From the NCBI RefSeq assembly GCF_004379255.2, contig NC_056052.1, positions 7,991,708 to 8,055,707 on the forward strand: 64,000 nt of DNA. Reading direction: 5' to 3'. The translations under genes and the position numbers were made by a program. The stretch comes from Salvia splendens (lineage: Eukaryota > Streptophyta > Magnoliopsida > Lamiales > Lamiaceae). The notes under the pieces are model-generated. The model saw nothing but the letters and a program-made list of their open reading frames with translations, was not told where the DNA came from and did no database searches. Below, one piece after another: positions 53,210 through 64,000 of this stretch (positions within the stretch are counted from its first letter, which is position 1; each line of letters begins with the position of its first letter).

Positions 53210-54142
53210 CTTAATTATGGTTTATCGGGCTTTGCTATCATTAGCAGAGTGCGATCGTGATAGGTTGTTTAACATCATTCATAAAATAACTTTAACTATA
53301 ATGTCACGAGTATATAAATGGGCACAAACCATCAAGGAAGCACTAGCCTAGGAAATAACAGAGTGATATAATTATATACGCAGAGAACATCGTAAGATCG
53401 TTTAAAATTTATGCAAATTGTTGGTAAGATACATTGAACTTGTAGAATCTGACATCACTGCTGCTTCATATGCAAACAAATCGATACCAGTTTCACACAC
53501 TTTAATGATTCCCACCTCTTGCCCACAGAATAACTTTTTTGTTAATATTATTATATTATACGTATAACTTATATTTATCACGTGTATAAATTGGAATATA
53601 ATTTAAAATATGATGAGGATTGAGGAAATGTACATATTGCATGTTGCGAATGCGAGGAAGGAATAGAGTAGACGCAACATTGACATATACTATTACTAGT
53701 ATATAATTATATATCTTTCGGACAAATTCGACTATCCATTTTAATCTTTAAAATTAAAACGAATATCAATAGAATGTTCATTGAAATTTAGACTATAATC
53801 ATATCAGTTCAATATTTGCATTGTATATCATCCATTATATTTTTGAAATTCTAAATAAATAGCAACATAATGATAAATATGTTAACATATGAGCTTGAAA
53901 ATATCATTATATCACCCAAAATTATCATTATAGAAAGCGAAACGATAATCTTTAATTCAATATTCTATATAATAAAAATATATTGAATGAGAGATGATAC
54001 ATGTGTATATGAGATAATGTGGGTGATTTACTTCCTTAGTTATAGCACTTAAACTAAAATTAATGCATTTAACTTTTTAAAACATGACAATAATACCTTT
54101 ATGATGACAGTATAATGGTTGTGACGATATTAATAGCCAAAT
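53210..54142. other. AT-rich intergenic DNA, no gene
   Basis: About 0.9 kb without recognisable coding sequence, element ends or strong repeats. Confidence 0.6.
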
Positions 54143-54145
54143 TAA

Positions 54146-54809
54146 GAGCATCCACAACCGTGCTCTTGCCAACGGCACGGTTGTGGGTCTGGCCCCACTT
54201 TTTCTGCCTGCTCTCTGGTAAGAGCACAACACCCACAGCTGTGCTCTTCCGCAAGGACGAGCACAATTAATTTAAAATTCAATTAAACAAAAACATTTCC
54301 ATAATACTAAAATTCATATGCTTCGTAAGCGGCACGATGTTGTTCGTAGTATTCTTGTTCTTCGACCTCCGCTTCCGCCATGAGATGGGTGAAATCCATT
54401 TGAGGTTTTGAGTGAGGGATGAATGTGTTGATAGTTTGTATGAGAATTATGAATGAGAGATGAATGAGAGATGATTTGATGTGATAAATGGATGACGAAT
54501 GTGTGTATTTATAGATGATTTTGGAGGAAAAAATAAAAAAAAGAAATCCAAAAAATTCTAAAAAACGGGCAAAAAAACGGCAATATTTTTGGGATTTGGA
54601 AAATAATTTTTTTATTTTTTATCATTATTTATAATTAAATAACGAATTTTAAATAAAAAAAATTCAAAGGCAACGGCTATGCCGTTGCCAAATTGCATGC
54701 CGCCACGTCACCTGCTCGCTGGCACGGCGCCGAGCGCAGCGGCGGCGAGACACGTCCGTGCCAGCGGTGCGGACGGACGCGGGTTACAACGCCACCGTTG
54801 CGAATGCTC
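54146..54809 (-). mobile_element. Harbinger deletion derivative (664 bp, MITE-like)
   Basis: Inverted ends GAGCATCCACAACCGT (left) and ACGGTGGCGTTG-type complement (right, ..GCGAATGCTC). TAA duplication at 54143-54145 and 54810-54812. The minus strand carries the promoter region and first codons of a transposase near-identical to the Harbinger-2 start, then jumps straight to 3' terminal DNA (GTGCTCGTCCTTGCGGAAGA, also at Harbinger-2 3' end near 14460). It is therefore an internal-deletion product of a Harbinger-2 type element. Confidence 0.88.
54307..54399 (-). pseudogene. First 30 codons of a Harbinger transposase
   Basis: Minus-strand ATG at 54399: MDFTHLMAEAEVEEQEYYEQ, then HRAAYEAYEF and a stop at 54307. 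Harbinger-2 begins MDFTYLIAEAEREEQEYYKQ, so about 85 percent of these residues match. The rest of the transposase is deleted. The leader upstream shares the CTATAAATACACACATTC TATA word. Confidence 0.85.
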
Positions 54810-54915
54810 TAAGGGCCTTTTTATCTTCCCACACAAAATAGCTTATATTTGACTAGAATGAAGTTAACAGCTAATTAAATTTTATTTTTTACTATCTATT
54901 TCGTCCAATTTACTA

Positions 54916-55168
54916 CTCCCCTTGTCCCTTAAAAATTGGCACCATTTGACCTCGCACGAGTTTTAAGAAATGTAATAGAAAGTGAGTTGAAAAAGTTAGT
55001 GGCATGTGAGTCCTACTTTTATAGTATTAATTTTAAAATAAAATGTGAATGAGAATGAGTTAGTGGAATGTGGAGTCTACTACCAAAAATGGTAAAAATA
55101 AAATGTGACAAATTTTTAGGGACAGACGAAAAAGGAAATAAGTGACAAATTTTCAGGGACGGAGAGAG
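54916..55168. mobile_element. Stowaway-like MITE (253 bp)
   Basis: Left end CTCCCCTTGTCCCTTAAAAA; right end TTTTCAGGGACGGAGAGAG. TA at 54914-54915 and 55169-55170. The 3' end holds a doubled GTGACAAATTTT.AGGGAC word. Confidence 0.82.
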
Positions 55169-55170
55169 TA

Positions 55171-55969
55171 TATCACAATATATAAAAGTATCACACAACA
55201 TAGTCGTCTTTTCCAATTTTATTGACAAATGAATAAAAAAAATTATACGTTAAACTCGAATTCGAGATATTTAAACTATTTTTTAAGATAATAAAATTTA
55301 TAAATCATATATATGATGTTTGATTTTCCAAATATAGTACTATATATATTGTAGAGGGGTGTGGTTCGGTTCTAACTTTTCTAAAGTTACTAACTTGATA
55401 ACTCATCAATGCAATGTATTAAAAATGTCAACACGACCATATTGATGACTTAGCAAGTTAACAATTTAAGAAATGTTAGCATTTTAACATACCCGTATGG
55501 TTGATATACAAACTAGAAGATTAATCCAAATAAGCACTATTATCCAATAGCTAGCAGTTACGAGTTTCTCAGTCTCAACAACAAAATTTATTATATGAAA
55601 ACAAAACTATAGGATAGTGTGCGCAAAAATATCATGCATGGATGAGAACAAGGCAAGAAAAATATCCCTCTCTGCAAAAGTAATTTGAGTGAAAACTTTG
55701 TCTTCTTCCGCAGTTAAATTCACACCACCAAATATACATTAACGAACTCACATAAACCATCAAAACGCCCTCCCTTTTACCCCCACACACATATTCTACT
55801 CCCTCCTCTCTCATTACATACCCAATTATTTATTTTCAGATCTTCCTTATTAATTGTCTTAAGTACTTTTTTTTAAGGAGTATTATTTTTACTTTCACAT
55901 TTTCTAGTTTCTAAAACCCGTATTAAATTAAAGTAAGACACATAATAAGCAATAAAAGAGTGCAAATTC
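55171..55969. other. AT-rich intergenic DNA, no gene
   Basis: Nothing recognised in about 0.8 kb. A C-rich tract near 55770-55800 is not associated with a coding frame. Confidence 0.55.
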
Positions 55970-55971
55970 TA

Positions 55972-56221
55972 CTTTCTTTGTCCCATAAAATTTGTCATTC
56001 TTTTTATTTTTGTCGATCTCATAAAATTTATTTCATGTCACTTTTTACCATTTTTGATAGTGAACCGCACATTCTACTAATTCATTCTCACTAACTTTTA
56101 TCATAAATTAATATATAAAAATAGGAATCAAATTTCATTATTTTTTTCAACAAACTTCTCATTACATTTATTAAAATCTATGTCCAATCAAAGTGTGACA
56201 AAAATTATGAGACGGATGGAA
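55972..56221. mobile_element. Diverged Stowaway-like MITE (250 bp)
   Basis: Left end CTTTCTTTGTCCCATAAAAT; right end AAAATTATGAGACGGATGGAA. TA at 55970-55971 and 56222-56223. It lies about 270 bp upstream of the DOG1-domain gene, so it could influence that promoter. Confidence 0.7.
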
Positions 56222-56435
56222 TATTTATATGTAGTCAAAATAGGACACGTAGTGAGTGCAAATTCATCCCACCTCAAAGAATAAAGGAAAGTTAAAACCA
56301 ATATATGGGGTAAGTAGTTTGAGGCATTTTTGAAGTGAATACAAAACTAAAGCTGCGTGGGATTGACCTAGAATCAAATTAATATGACGATCCTAATAAG
56401 TTGTATCAAAACCCAAAAATAGCCCGAGTTATAGC

Positions 56436-56446
56436 TCTATATATAT
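56436..56446 (+). promoter_or_regulatory. TATA box of the DOG1-domain gene
   Basis: CTCTATATATATTCAG lies about 50 bp upstream of the ATG at 56496, followed by a GA-rich leader (GGAGAGAGAGAGAG). Position and sequence fit a plant core promoter. Confidence 0.65.
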
Positions 56447-56495
56447 TCAGTCCAACTATACATCAATATTATCCGGAGAGAGAGAGAGAAAAAAA

Positions 56496-57226
56496 ATGGC
56501 TGCAGCAAGGGACCAAAGCAACGAGAGGTGCCACTACCAAGAGTGGATGCACCTCCAAGAGGAGGAGCTATCCGAGCTCACCCAAGCAGCAGCAGCAGCA
56601 GCGTGCGCCGCCAACGACGCCGAGCTGAGCCGCCTCGTAGACAAAGTAATCCGCCACTTCGAGGAGTACACGCGTCAGCGCCACGTCATGGCCATGGCCG
56701 ACGTGTCGCCCTACTACGCCCCTACGTGGTGCACCTCCTTAGAGCGGTCCGTCCTCTGGATCGGCGGCTGCCGCCCCTCCTCCTACATCCGCCTCATCTA
56801 CGCCCTCTGCGGCCTCGACCTCGACCTCGAGTCCCACCTCTCCGACTTCCTCACCGGCGAGAGCAGCTTGGGGCAGCTCTCGCCGCGCCAGCTAGTCTCT
56901 GTCGACGGGCTCCACCAGCGGACCATCCGCGAGGAGAGGGCCCTGTCGACGAAGCTGGCGACGCTGCAGGAGGATCTGTTGGACAATCCGATTGCGGCGA
57001 TGGTTGTGGCGGGGGAGGAAGGGGATGTGGAGGGGGCGCTGGATAAGCACGGGAGGGAGATGGCGGGGGTTATGGGGGAGCGGATGGCTGAGGGTGGGGA
57101 CGTGTGAAGGAGATAGTGAGGATCCTGACGCCGAGGCAGGCGGTGGAATTTCTGGCGGCGGGGAAGAAGCTGCGCCTCTGCATGAGGGAATGGGGGAAGA
57201 GAGAGACCTTGATCATGGTAGACTAA
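56496..57226 (+). CDS. DOG1-domain protein, frameshifted near its 3' end
   Basis: ATG at 56496 follows a TATA box and a short leader. The frame is open for 203 codons: [110 protein letters not shown]. This is the DOG1 domain of seed-dormancy DOG1-like and TGA-factor proteins; it looks closest to the DOG1-like family without a bZIP. The stop at 57105-57107 comes early: the expected C-terminal helix ([20 protein letters not shown], then [13 protein letters not shown]) lies in another frame from 57104 to 57226. One or more small indels between about 57080 and 57104 cause this, either real damage or an assembly error. Family function is regulation of dormancy, flowering or pollen development; the specific role is unknown. 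Confidence 0.8.
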
Positions 57227-57664
57227 TTAATTAATTTTCACATTCTAATTTTCCGCCTCTATTATTATGTTATGTATATTTCGTCTACTTCTTCTACTGC
57301 ATATTAATATTGCTCATCTTCTTCTTTTTAATTGCAGTACTTCAAATTAAAACTCAAAAAGAATTTAATCCAAAGAAATCAAGCCGAATGAATGTATTAT
57401 CCGATAATGTAATACTCGTAATTTGTGCTTTTATCTGAAATGTGGTTAAATTCAGATAAATCTCTGAAGTTTTGTAAATAACTGTATCCTAATATAGTCA
57501 ACCTCGCAAGTTCTGCAAATCACCAACTGTATCATAAGTACGACGATTTTTTAAAATGTCTCAGACGGCGAAATACTTCAATAAAGATCGGTTGCCTACG
57601 TGTCATTAATTATTCATATGCCACACTAAATGATGTTGGGTTATTTGATAAAATTAAAAAAATA

Positions 57665-57887
57665 CGTCTTCCCTCCCCATTTTCCTTTTTAGTCCATGCT
57701 TGAAAAGTATGAAATTTCTAACTTTGGAAATTCATTTTTTTAATAGGGTGAGATTCATTCTCTACTAACAATACTTTAAAATCTTTTCTTTCTATCTTTC
57801 TCTTATTGTTTCAATTATTTATTAAAATCCGTACCAAACCAAACGTTCATAGTCTTAATCTAAAATATGTGATGGGGACGAAGGGAG
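57665..57887. mobile_element. Diverged Stowaway-like MITE
   Basis: Left end CTTCCCTCCCCATTTTCC (from about 57668); right end GTGATGGGGACGAAGGGAG at 57887. TA at 57663-57664 and 57888-57889. Confidence 0.6.
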
Positions 57888-58241
57888 TAATATACTCCAC
57901 AAATTAAACTCTTAATCTTGAAAATACTGAATATAAAATGTGTATAATTATTGTTCATCATCTTCCTCTTCTTTTGCAAAGACGACAATAATGGTGGAGG
58001 GCGGCCGACAATCCACTGCAAAAAAAATACTTATCTTTTAATGATGTAAAAATTGAGATACCATTACTAATATTTAAAAGTTTTTAAAAATAATTATAAT
58101 TTCAAAAGGAAAAAGTGTTCCTAACTTGAGGGCAAATTATTTTCATTTTTCATTTTTCTTGGTTGCTTCTATTTATGTCTTTTAATTTTAGTTGGAAGAC
58201 CAACAATAAGAACACTTTATGAAGTATGGGTAGTATAATTA

Positions 58242-58269
58242 AATATATATATATATAGATATATATATA
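58242..58269. repeat. TA microsatellite
   Basis: Alternating AT run interrupted by one G. Confidence 0.85.
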
Positions 58270-58673
58270 GTATCGTATTTTATAGCATTAAAAAGTGTTT
58301 TTAATACAATATTTTTTGTTGCAGTGATCGAAATTGTAAACTGAAAGAAACGATGGGCACAACTAGGTTTGATTATTATTTTCTCTCATGTTTATGTGCT
58401 GAAAGGAGCACAATTATATACAACTCAATGATATTGTCAAATCCTTCATAAACAACACAAATAAAATTCATATTCTTAAAAAACGTTTTGCAAATACAAA
58501 ACAATATTGTTTAAGTACTATTTTTCAACTGTCATATCACATTTTCCCAAAATTCGAGTTCATAGAATAGTTCTAAAAAATATCAGTATATTATAAACAA
58601 ATATTTTACATCCTTCGTGTTTTTTTAGCAATTTAATTACAACCTTAAATATTATAAGCCGTGTTATGTTATA

Positions 58674-58879
58674 CTCCATCCATCACAAGAATATGCAATC
58701 TTTTTATTTAATTTATCCTATAAGAATATGTAATTTTTAGTTTTGGAAATTTTTTTTCTCTTAATATGGTGTGACTCATTCTTCACTTTAATTATTTTTT
58801 TATTTCTTTTATTTTATTAAATTTTATTAAAATTTATGCTAAATTCAAATTGTATATTCTTTTAGAACAAAGGAAGGAA
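58674..58879. mobile_element. Stowaway-like MITE (206 bp)
   Basis: Left end CTCCATCCATCACAAGAATA; right end TTTAGAACAAAGGAAGGAA. TA at 58672-58673 and 58880-58881. Related to the 17676-17864 family by its CAAGAATATGCA word. Confidence 0.72.
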
Positions 58880-59307
58880 TAACCGCACTGATAACATGTC
58901 TGCTGACTTGCTGGCTAAGCTTAGTGGCCTGTTAGTAGCTATTTTGCCCTTTTCGAAAATTAAAGTAACAGATCAGCTCTTATGTTTGGTCCAATGTGAA
59001 TTAAAGATTCAGGAATATATTTTTTATTTGTGCTGGTAACAATACAAAACTGCAAATGTCATCACTTTTAACAATATGTCAACTTAAACATAAGTAGTCC
59101 AAACCAAAATAAAAAAATTAATTCTCGCTCTACATTTAGTATCGGAAAAAGTACACTTGAACTGTTTAAAAACATTATTATTTTTATTTTGTATTCTCCT
59201 AATAGTCAGAGTGAGATCGTGCGTATTTGTATCTTTTATACAGTATATATTATATGGCACGAGTAAAAACAGAGGTATGATAATTTTCCGAAAATACGCC
59301 GTCACAA

Positions 59308-59379
59308 AACTTAATCGATAAGAAATGAATCTAATTTCAAAATAACTTAATCGATAAGAAATGAATCTAATTTTAAAAT
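59308..59379. repeat. 36-bp tandem duplication
   Basis: Two adjacent copies of AACTTAATCGATAAGAAATG.. (59308-59343 and 59344-59379) differing at one base. Confidence 0.88.
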
Positions 59380-60071
59380 CATTTTTTGTTTGTTATCATA
59401 AATCTCGCCATTTAGTTCACCTATATGTCCTCCAATAAAATTCTAATGTCATCCAATGTTATGATGGTATTGATATATATATGTTGTTGGCTAATAACAA
59501 TATAATAAATGCTTTCATAAACTATATACGTGAGATTAGTGAAACGCAATAAATTGTAGGAATAATAAGAATTGAAAATACACAAGATAAGTATCAGAAT
59601 TCCCGTGGCACAACTTCTTATCAAATCTTCGGTTATTAAATAAAATAACCATATTAAATGAAACATCAGTACTATAATAAAATGTTAAATAACCATATTA
59701 AATGAGATAGCATTACTCTAAGGGTGGCCACAATGGTGGTCTTCAAAGGCCACCATTTGTGGCCCGGCCACCAATTGTGGCTCCCATGTGGCCTTTGTAA
59801 TGGCAAATGTAAAAAAGTCAATGCAAATTCAAAGGGCCACCAAATGTGGCCCTCTTAAAATGTTAATTTTTTTTTTTTGCTTTTTTTAATGTTATTTTTT
59901 AATTTAATTTAATGTTATTAAATTTTAGTAGATTAATAATTTGGATAATAAAAACAATTTATAAAGAGAGAAGTAGAGACAAATTTTCGTCGTACTATTA
60001 ATATGGGAAATTCTACAACGAAAATATTTTAAAACATAACATAATAATAAAGAAAAAAACGCCACCGCTTC

Positions 60072-61453
60072 CTACTCGGTGGCGTCATCGGAATCCGGCA
60101 CATCATCTTCACCTCCTCCACCGTCGCCGACACCGGCCCCACTGCCGCTTGCTTCGCCCGTCGCCGACCCATCGGAGAAGCCCAACTTCGACCTCAACCT
60201 AAGAATGAGGTCGTAGTGCATCATCTTGGTGATAGGGTCCGTCGACTTCTCGTACAAGGACAAGTTATCCTGGAGTTGCTTCATCATCTGCACCTCCAGT
60301 GTTTGAGTCAACGCCGCGGTCGGTGTTGAAGGGTGCGGTGTCGCCGCGCTCGCCCGAGAGACTTGGGAAGCGGATCTAGCTTCCCGGATGGCGGATTGTT
60401 GGCCCTGCGGGCGCTGGCGCCTCGACATTGTCGAGGGGGGCTCATCCCTCAAATCGTCATTCAGGTCGAATGCACGTGAGTCGGTACCACTGCTGTACGT
60501 GCCGTCGGACCCGATTTTTGTCCGCTTCCCAGTAGGACCGGTCTCATCGTCGCAGATCGCCTTGAATTGAGGGGAGTCTCGGAGAAGCATGTATTCATTC
60601 CAGTAGGTGAACTTGGGCCAGTTTTCAGTATTAAACAACTGATACGATAACGCCCGTACGTCGCCTTCGCTGCGGCCGCTTTCGGCATTCTGGAGCTGTC
60701 TCTCGTAAATGTTCCTGAACCTCTTCACAGCGCTACTGATCCGGCCGAACTTCTTCCGGATCTGGCCTTCATCACGTCCGGCACTGCCTTCTGGTTTGAA
60801 GTCGTTGTACACCGTCAGGACGCGCCTCCAGAAGCAAATGTCGGTCTGATCCGTGCCGATGACCGGATTCGTCGTGACCGCCTCCCAAGCCCGCGCAACA
60901 GCGAGGGATTCGTCGTCGTTGTACTTCTCGCCACGCCGATCACCACCGCCTCGGCCACCGCCGGTGGCCGGCTCTCTGTCTCCACCTCGCCCGCCGCCGG
61001 TGGGCCCATGCTCTCTGCCGCCTCGCCCCGCACCGCCTCGCCTTCCACCGCCGCTGCCGCCTCGCCTCCCACTCCCACCGCCGCCACCTCGCCCCCCACC
61101 ACCGCCGGTTCGGCGACCCCTGGTGGGGGCCTCCATCTCCACACTACCGGATGTCGGGGTCGCCGGTGTACCCATCAACTGTTCCCATGTGAATCTATCA
61201 GATTCAGACAGAGGAGACGGGGAGTATTGGAATTGGGAGGATTGGAATTGGGAGGATTGGAATTGCTGGGATGGGTTGTTGATCGCGTCCATATTCGGTC
61301 GGTAGTCCCCGAACCCCGATGGTTGGCGAACCAAGTTCCTCTGCTGGGATGGCTGGACCCGGAATTGGGCGAGTGCGGACTCCACGTCTGATTGGGGAAG
61401 TTGTCGTATCCCGAGTCTCCATACCCCGGGGAATTACCATCTCCACCTTGCAT
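60072..61453 (-). CDS. Harbinger Myb/SANT-like ORF1 protein
   Basis: The intact frame runs 61385 to 60072 (437 codons). It has PNMDAINNPSQQFQSSQFQ and SPSPLSESDRFTWEQL, a long Gly/Arg-rich tract, then the Myb/trihelix-like core LAVARAWEAVTTNPVIGTDQ, FWRRVLTVYNDF, GQIRKKFGRISSAVKRFRNI and YERQLQNAESG. A helical C-terminal region follows (LTQTLEVQMMKQLQDNLSLY, MMHYDLILRLRSKLG). Such proteins bind transposon ends and carry the DDE nuclease to the nucleus. A better start, MQGGDGNSPGYGDSGYDNFP at 61453, lies after a TATA box but in another frame, so a small indel near 61390 may have cut off the N-terminus. Similar plant proteins are often labelled glutathione S-transferase T3-like or NAM-associated. 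No catalytic triad is present. Confidence 0.82.
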
Positions 61454-61532
61454 TTTTTGTAGTGTTTGAGTGTGTAAAATGAAGGGATTTGAAGTGTAGA
61501 ATGAAGTGAAAAAATGGAAGTGAGAGTGTATA

Positions 61533-61541
61533 TTTATAACA
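61533..61541 (-). promoter_or_regulatory. TATA box of the Harbinger-3 ORF1 gene
   Basis: Minus-strand TTATAAATATACACTC, about 80 bp upstream of the ATG at 61453. Confidence 0.55.
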
Positions 61542-61823
61542 AAATTTCGAAAAAAAAAAAAACTAATTTCCGCCGCCCAGCCGCGATTCGCGCCGCTTGC
61601 AATGGGATGGCCGCGGCTCACACGGCTCAGCCGCGTGAAGGCCGCGGCCGTGGCTCAGCCACGCTACTCGCCTCACCGCCCCAGCTCTCGGCCTTTGCAA
61701 TGGGGGGCCGCGGGCCGCGGCTCCCCCATTGTGGACACTCTAATAAAATGTTAGAATTAAATTAATGATTCACGTAACTTATACGTCTAGAATACTATTG
61801 GTAAACTTAAAGCAGAAGCGTAC

Positions 61824-61853
61824 TTAGATTTAGATTTAGATTTAGATTTAGAT
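61824..61853. repeat. TTAGAT microsatellite, five units
   Basis: Exactly five tandem TTAGAT units. Confidence 0.9.
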
Positions 61854-62355
61854 TCATGATGTTTATTGTTCTTGATCAATTCTGAAATATGAAATTACCT
61901 TTCATGTGATAACAATTTCACAGAGGATTTTTATATTTGTAATCTATGTTTGGTCAACATGAATGGAATTAATGTTACCTATTTGGATCATAATCCCGTG
62001 TTCACAGAACGAGTCCTCAACCTTTTTATAACTGTAGTTTCATCCATAACAAAATTAAAATTGTCAAAATACTATACACAATAGTCCTCACATTTTTATA
62101 GATGATCGTTTGATCTGGTAAGTTATACATAATTTAGTCAATCACATAATCAGGTTATTTTGTACATATTTATAACTATCTACCATTTTTATAGACTGTT
62201 TCAAATTTGGAAGTTTGTACTAACATATCACCAATAATAATAACACATGTAAAATGTGACTGAAAAGTCTCAAACTAACTCTGAAATAATTTGAATCTCG
62301 CCCTTTTATTAGAAATATATGACAAGATTAATGACAACAAATGTAACCAACACCA

Positions 62356-62477
62356 CATCCACGTATATATGCATATAACTAGCAACATTCTTTGTTAGGC
62401 CCTTCCTAAGTAAGCTCATCCACATATATATGCATATAACTAGCAACATTCTTTGTTAGGCCCTTCCTAAGTAAGCT
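62356..62477. repeat. 61-bp tandem duplication upstream of CIPK
   Basis: Copies at 62356-62416 and 62417-62477 of a unit starting CATCCACGTATATATGC, with one or two differences. A third copy starts (CATCCACA) at 62478. Confidence 0.9.
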
Positions 62478-62771
62478 CATCCACAACAACATTAAATCAA
62501 ATCTCATTCATTCATTCTACATCACTTACACCAACTCCAATCTAACAATACACAAACATTCGTTGCATAAAATTGATATTCTTACTATAATTACTCAACC
62601 CTATTCTCGGATTTTCCTTTCATAATAACCCATAAACAAACCTACCAATTCCCATTTTTATCCCATTTCATTCATTTTTCTTGCCAAGACAAAATCCCTC
62701 CAACCTTGCTTGCCTTTCACCCAATTAATTTTTCCATTTTCTTCTTGTTAATGGGATGATAAAATACCTAA

Positions 62772-64000
<1,229 letters not shown>

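Larger units (their letters stand above)
57227..59718. other. AT-rich intergenic DNA with MITEs and simple repeats
   Basis: No gene. It contains two Stowaway-like elements, a TA microsatellite and a short tandem duplication, each listed separately. The remaining sequence shows no coding features. Confidence 0.6.
59722..61740 (-). mobile_element. PIF/Harbinger-3, ORF1 only (2.0 kb)
   Basis: Left end GGGTGGCCACAATGG at 59722; right end CCATTGTGGACACTC at 61740, whose complement is GAGTGTCCACAATGG. Perfect TAA duplication at 59719-59721 and 61741-61743. Subterminal DNA repeats GGCCACCA words on the left and GGCCGCGG words on the right. It encodes only the Myb-like ORF1 on the minus strand and no nuclease, the reverse of Harbinger-1. 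Confidence 0.88.

Noticed and set aside
60853..61391. Pro-rich plus-strand frames opposite the Harbinger-3 ORF1 gene
   Set aside because: They arise from the complement of the Gly/Arg-rich tract; the minus-strand frame carries the recognisable Myb-like core.

Overview
The window is nuclear DNA of a flowering plant, most likely a eudicot. It is AT-rich, has no operons, and contains relics of typical plant genes (a Dof zinc-finger factor, a DOG1-domain protein, a leucine-rich-repeat receptor kinase, a CIPK/SnRK3 kinase). Plant-type Ty1/copia elements, PIF/Harbinger, mariner and hAT transposons and many Stowaway-like MITEs with CTCCCTCCGTCCC ends fill most of the rest. I cannot name the species from sequence alone.

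Layout. 1-1.4 kb: broken copia reverse transcriptase/RNase H relic (minus). 1.4-2.5 kb: non-coding retroelement-like DNA. 2.5-3.1 kb: Dof pseudogene of COG1/Dof1.5 type (minus) with its promoter. 3.18-5.10 kb: Harbinger-1 with an intact DDE transposase ORF. 6.2-14.58 kb: three-level nest, in which a Harbinger-2 pseudo-element holds a mariner (7909-14331, TA duplication) that holds a 2.8-kb solo-LTR-like insertion (8185-11018, TCATT duplication). The mariner also carries an unrelated 135-codon ORF. 15.5-17.4 kb: old copia RT fragment hit by a 1.55-kb solo LTR (GCAAC duplication). 17.4-24.4 kb: gene-poor AT-rich DNA with MITEs, one long inverted repeat and a second LTR relic.

24.4-40.8 kb: the largest nest. 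A hAT transposase gene (minus) is split by a second hAT element (25695-32124), which is itself split by copia-1 (26849-32047). Upstream of the same hAT gene lies copia-3 (33331-40392, minus), which is split by a 2.2-kb LTR element (35562-37758) that encodes no polymerase. 40.8-46.1 kb: copia-2, closely related to copia-1, inserted in a GC-rich palindromic repeat. 46.1-56 kb: MITEs, a truncated LRR receptor-kinase gene, a hAT element inside a Stowaway MITE, a third LTR relic, a hAT MITE and a Harbinger deletion derivative that keeps the first codons of the transposase. 56.5-57.2 kb: DOG1-domain gene with a frameshift. 59.7-61.7 kb: Harbinger-3, which encodes only the Myb-like partner protein. 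62.8-64 kb: CIPK pseudogene interrupted by a 497-bp hAT-type element, continuing past the window end.

Relationships. The elements can be ordered in time by who interrupts whom, and many boundaries are fixed by target-site duplications read directly from the sequence. The two proteins of a Harbinger system sit in separate elements here: DDE transposase only in Harbinger-1, Myb-like protein only in Harbinger-3. The remaining host-like genes all show lesions. I found no RNA gene, CRISPR array or convincingly new biological system. The best leads are the extra ORF inside the mariner, the polymerase-less LTR element with a long novel ORF, and the split Harbinger machinery.
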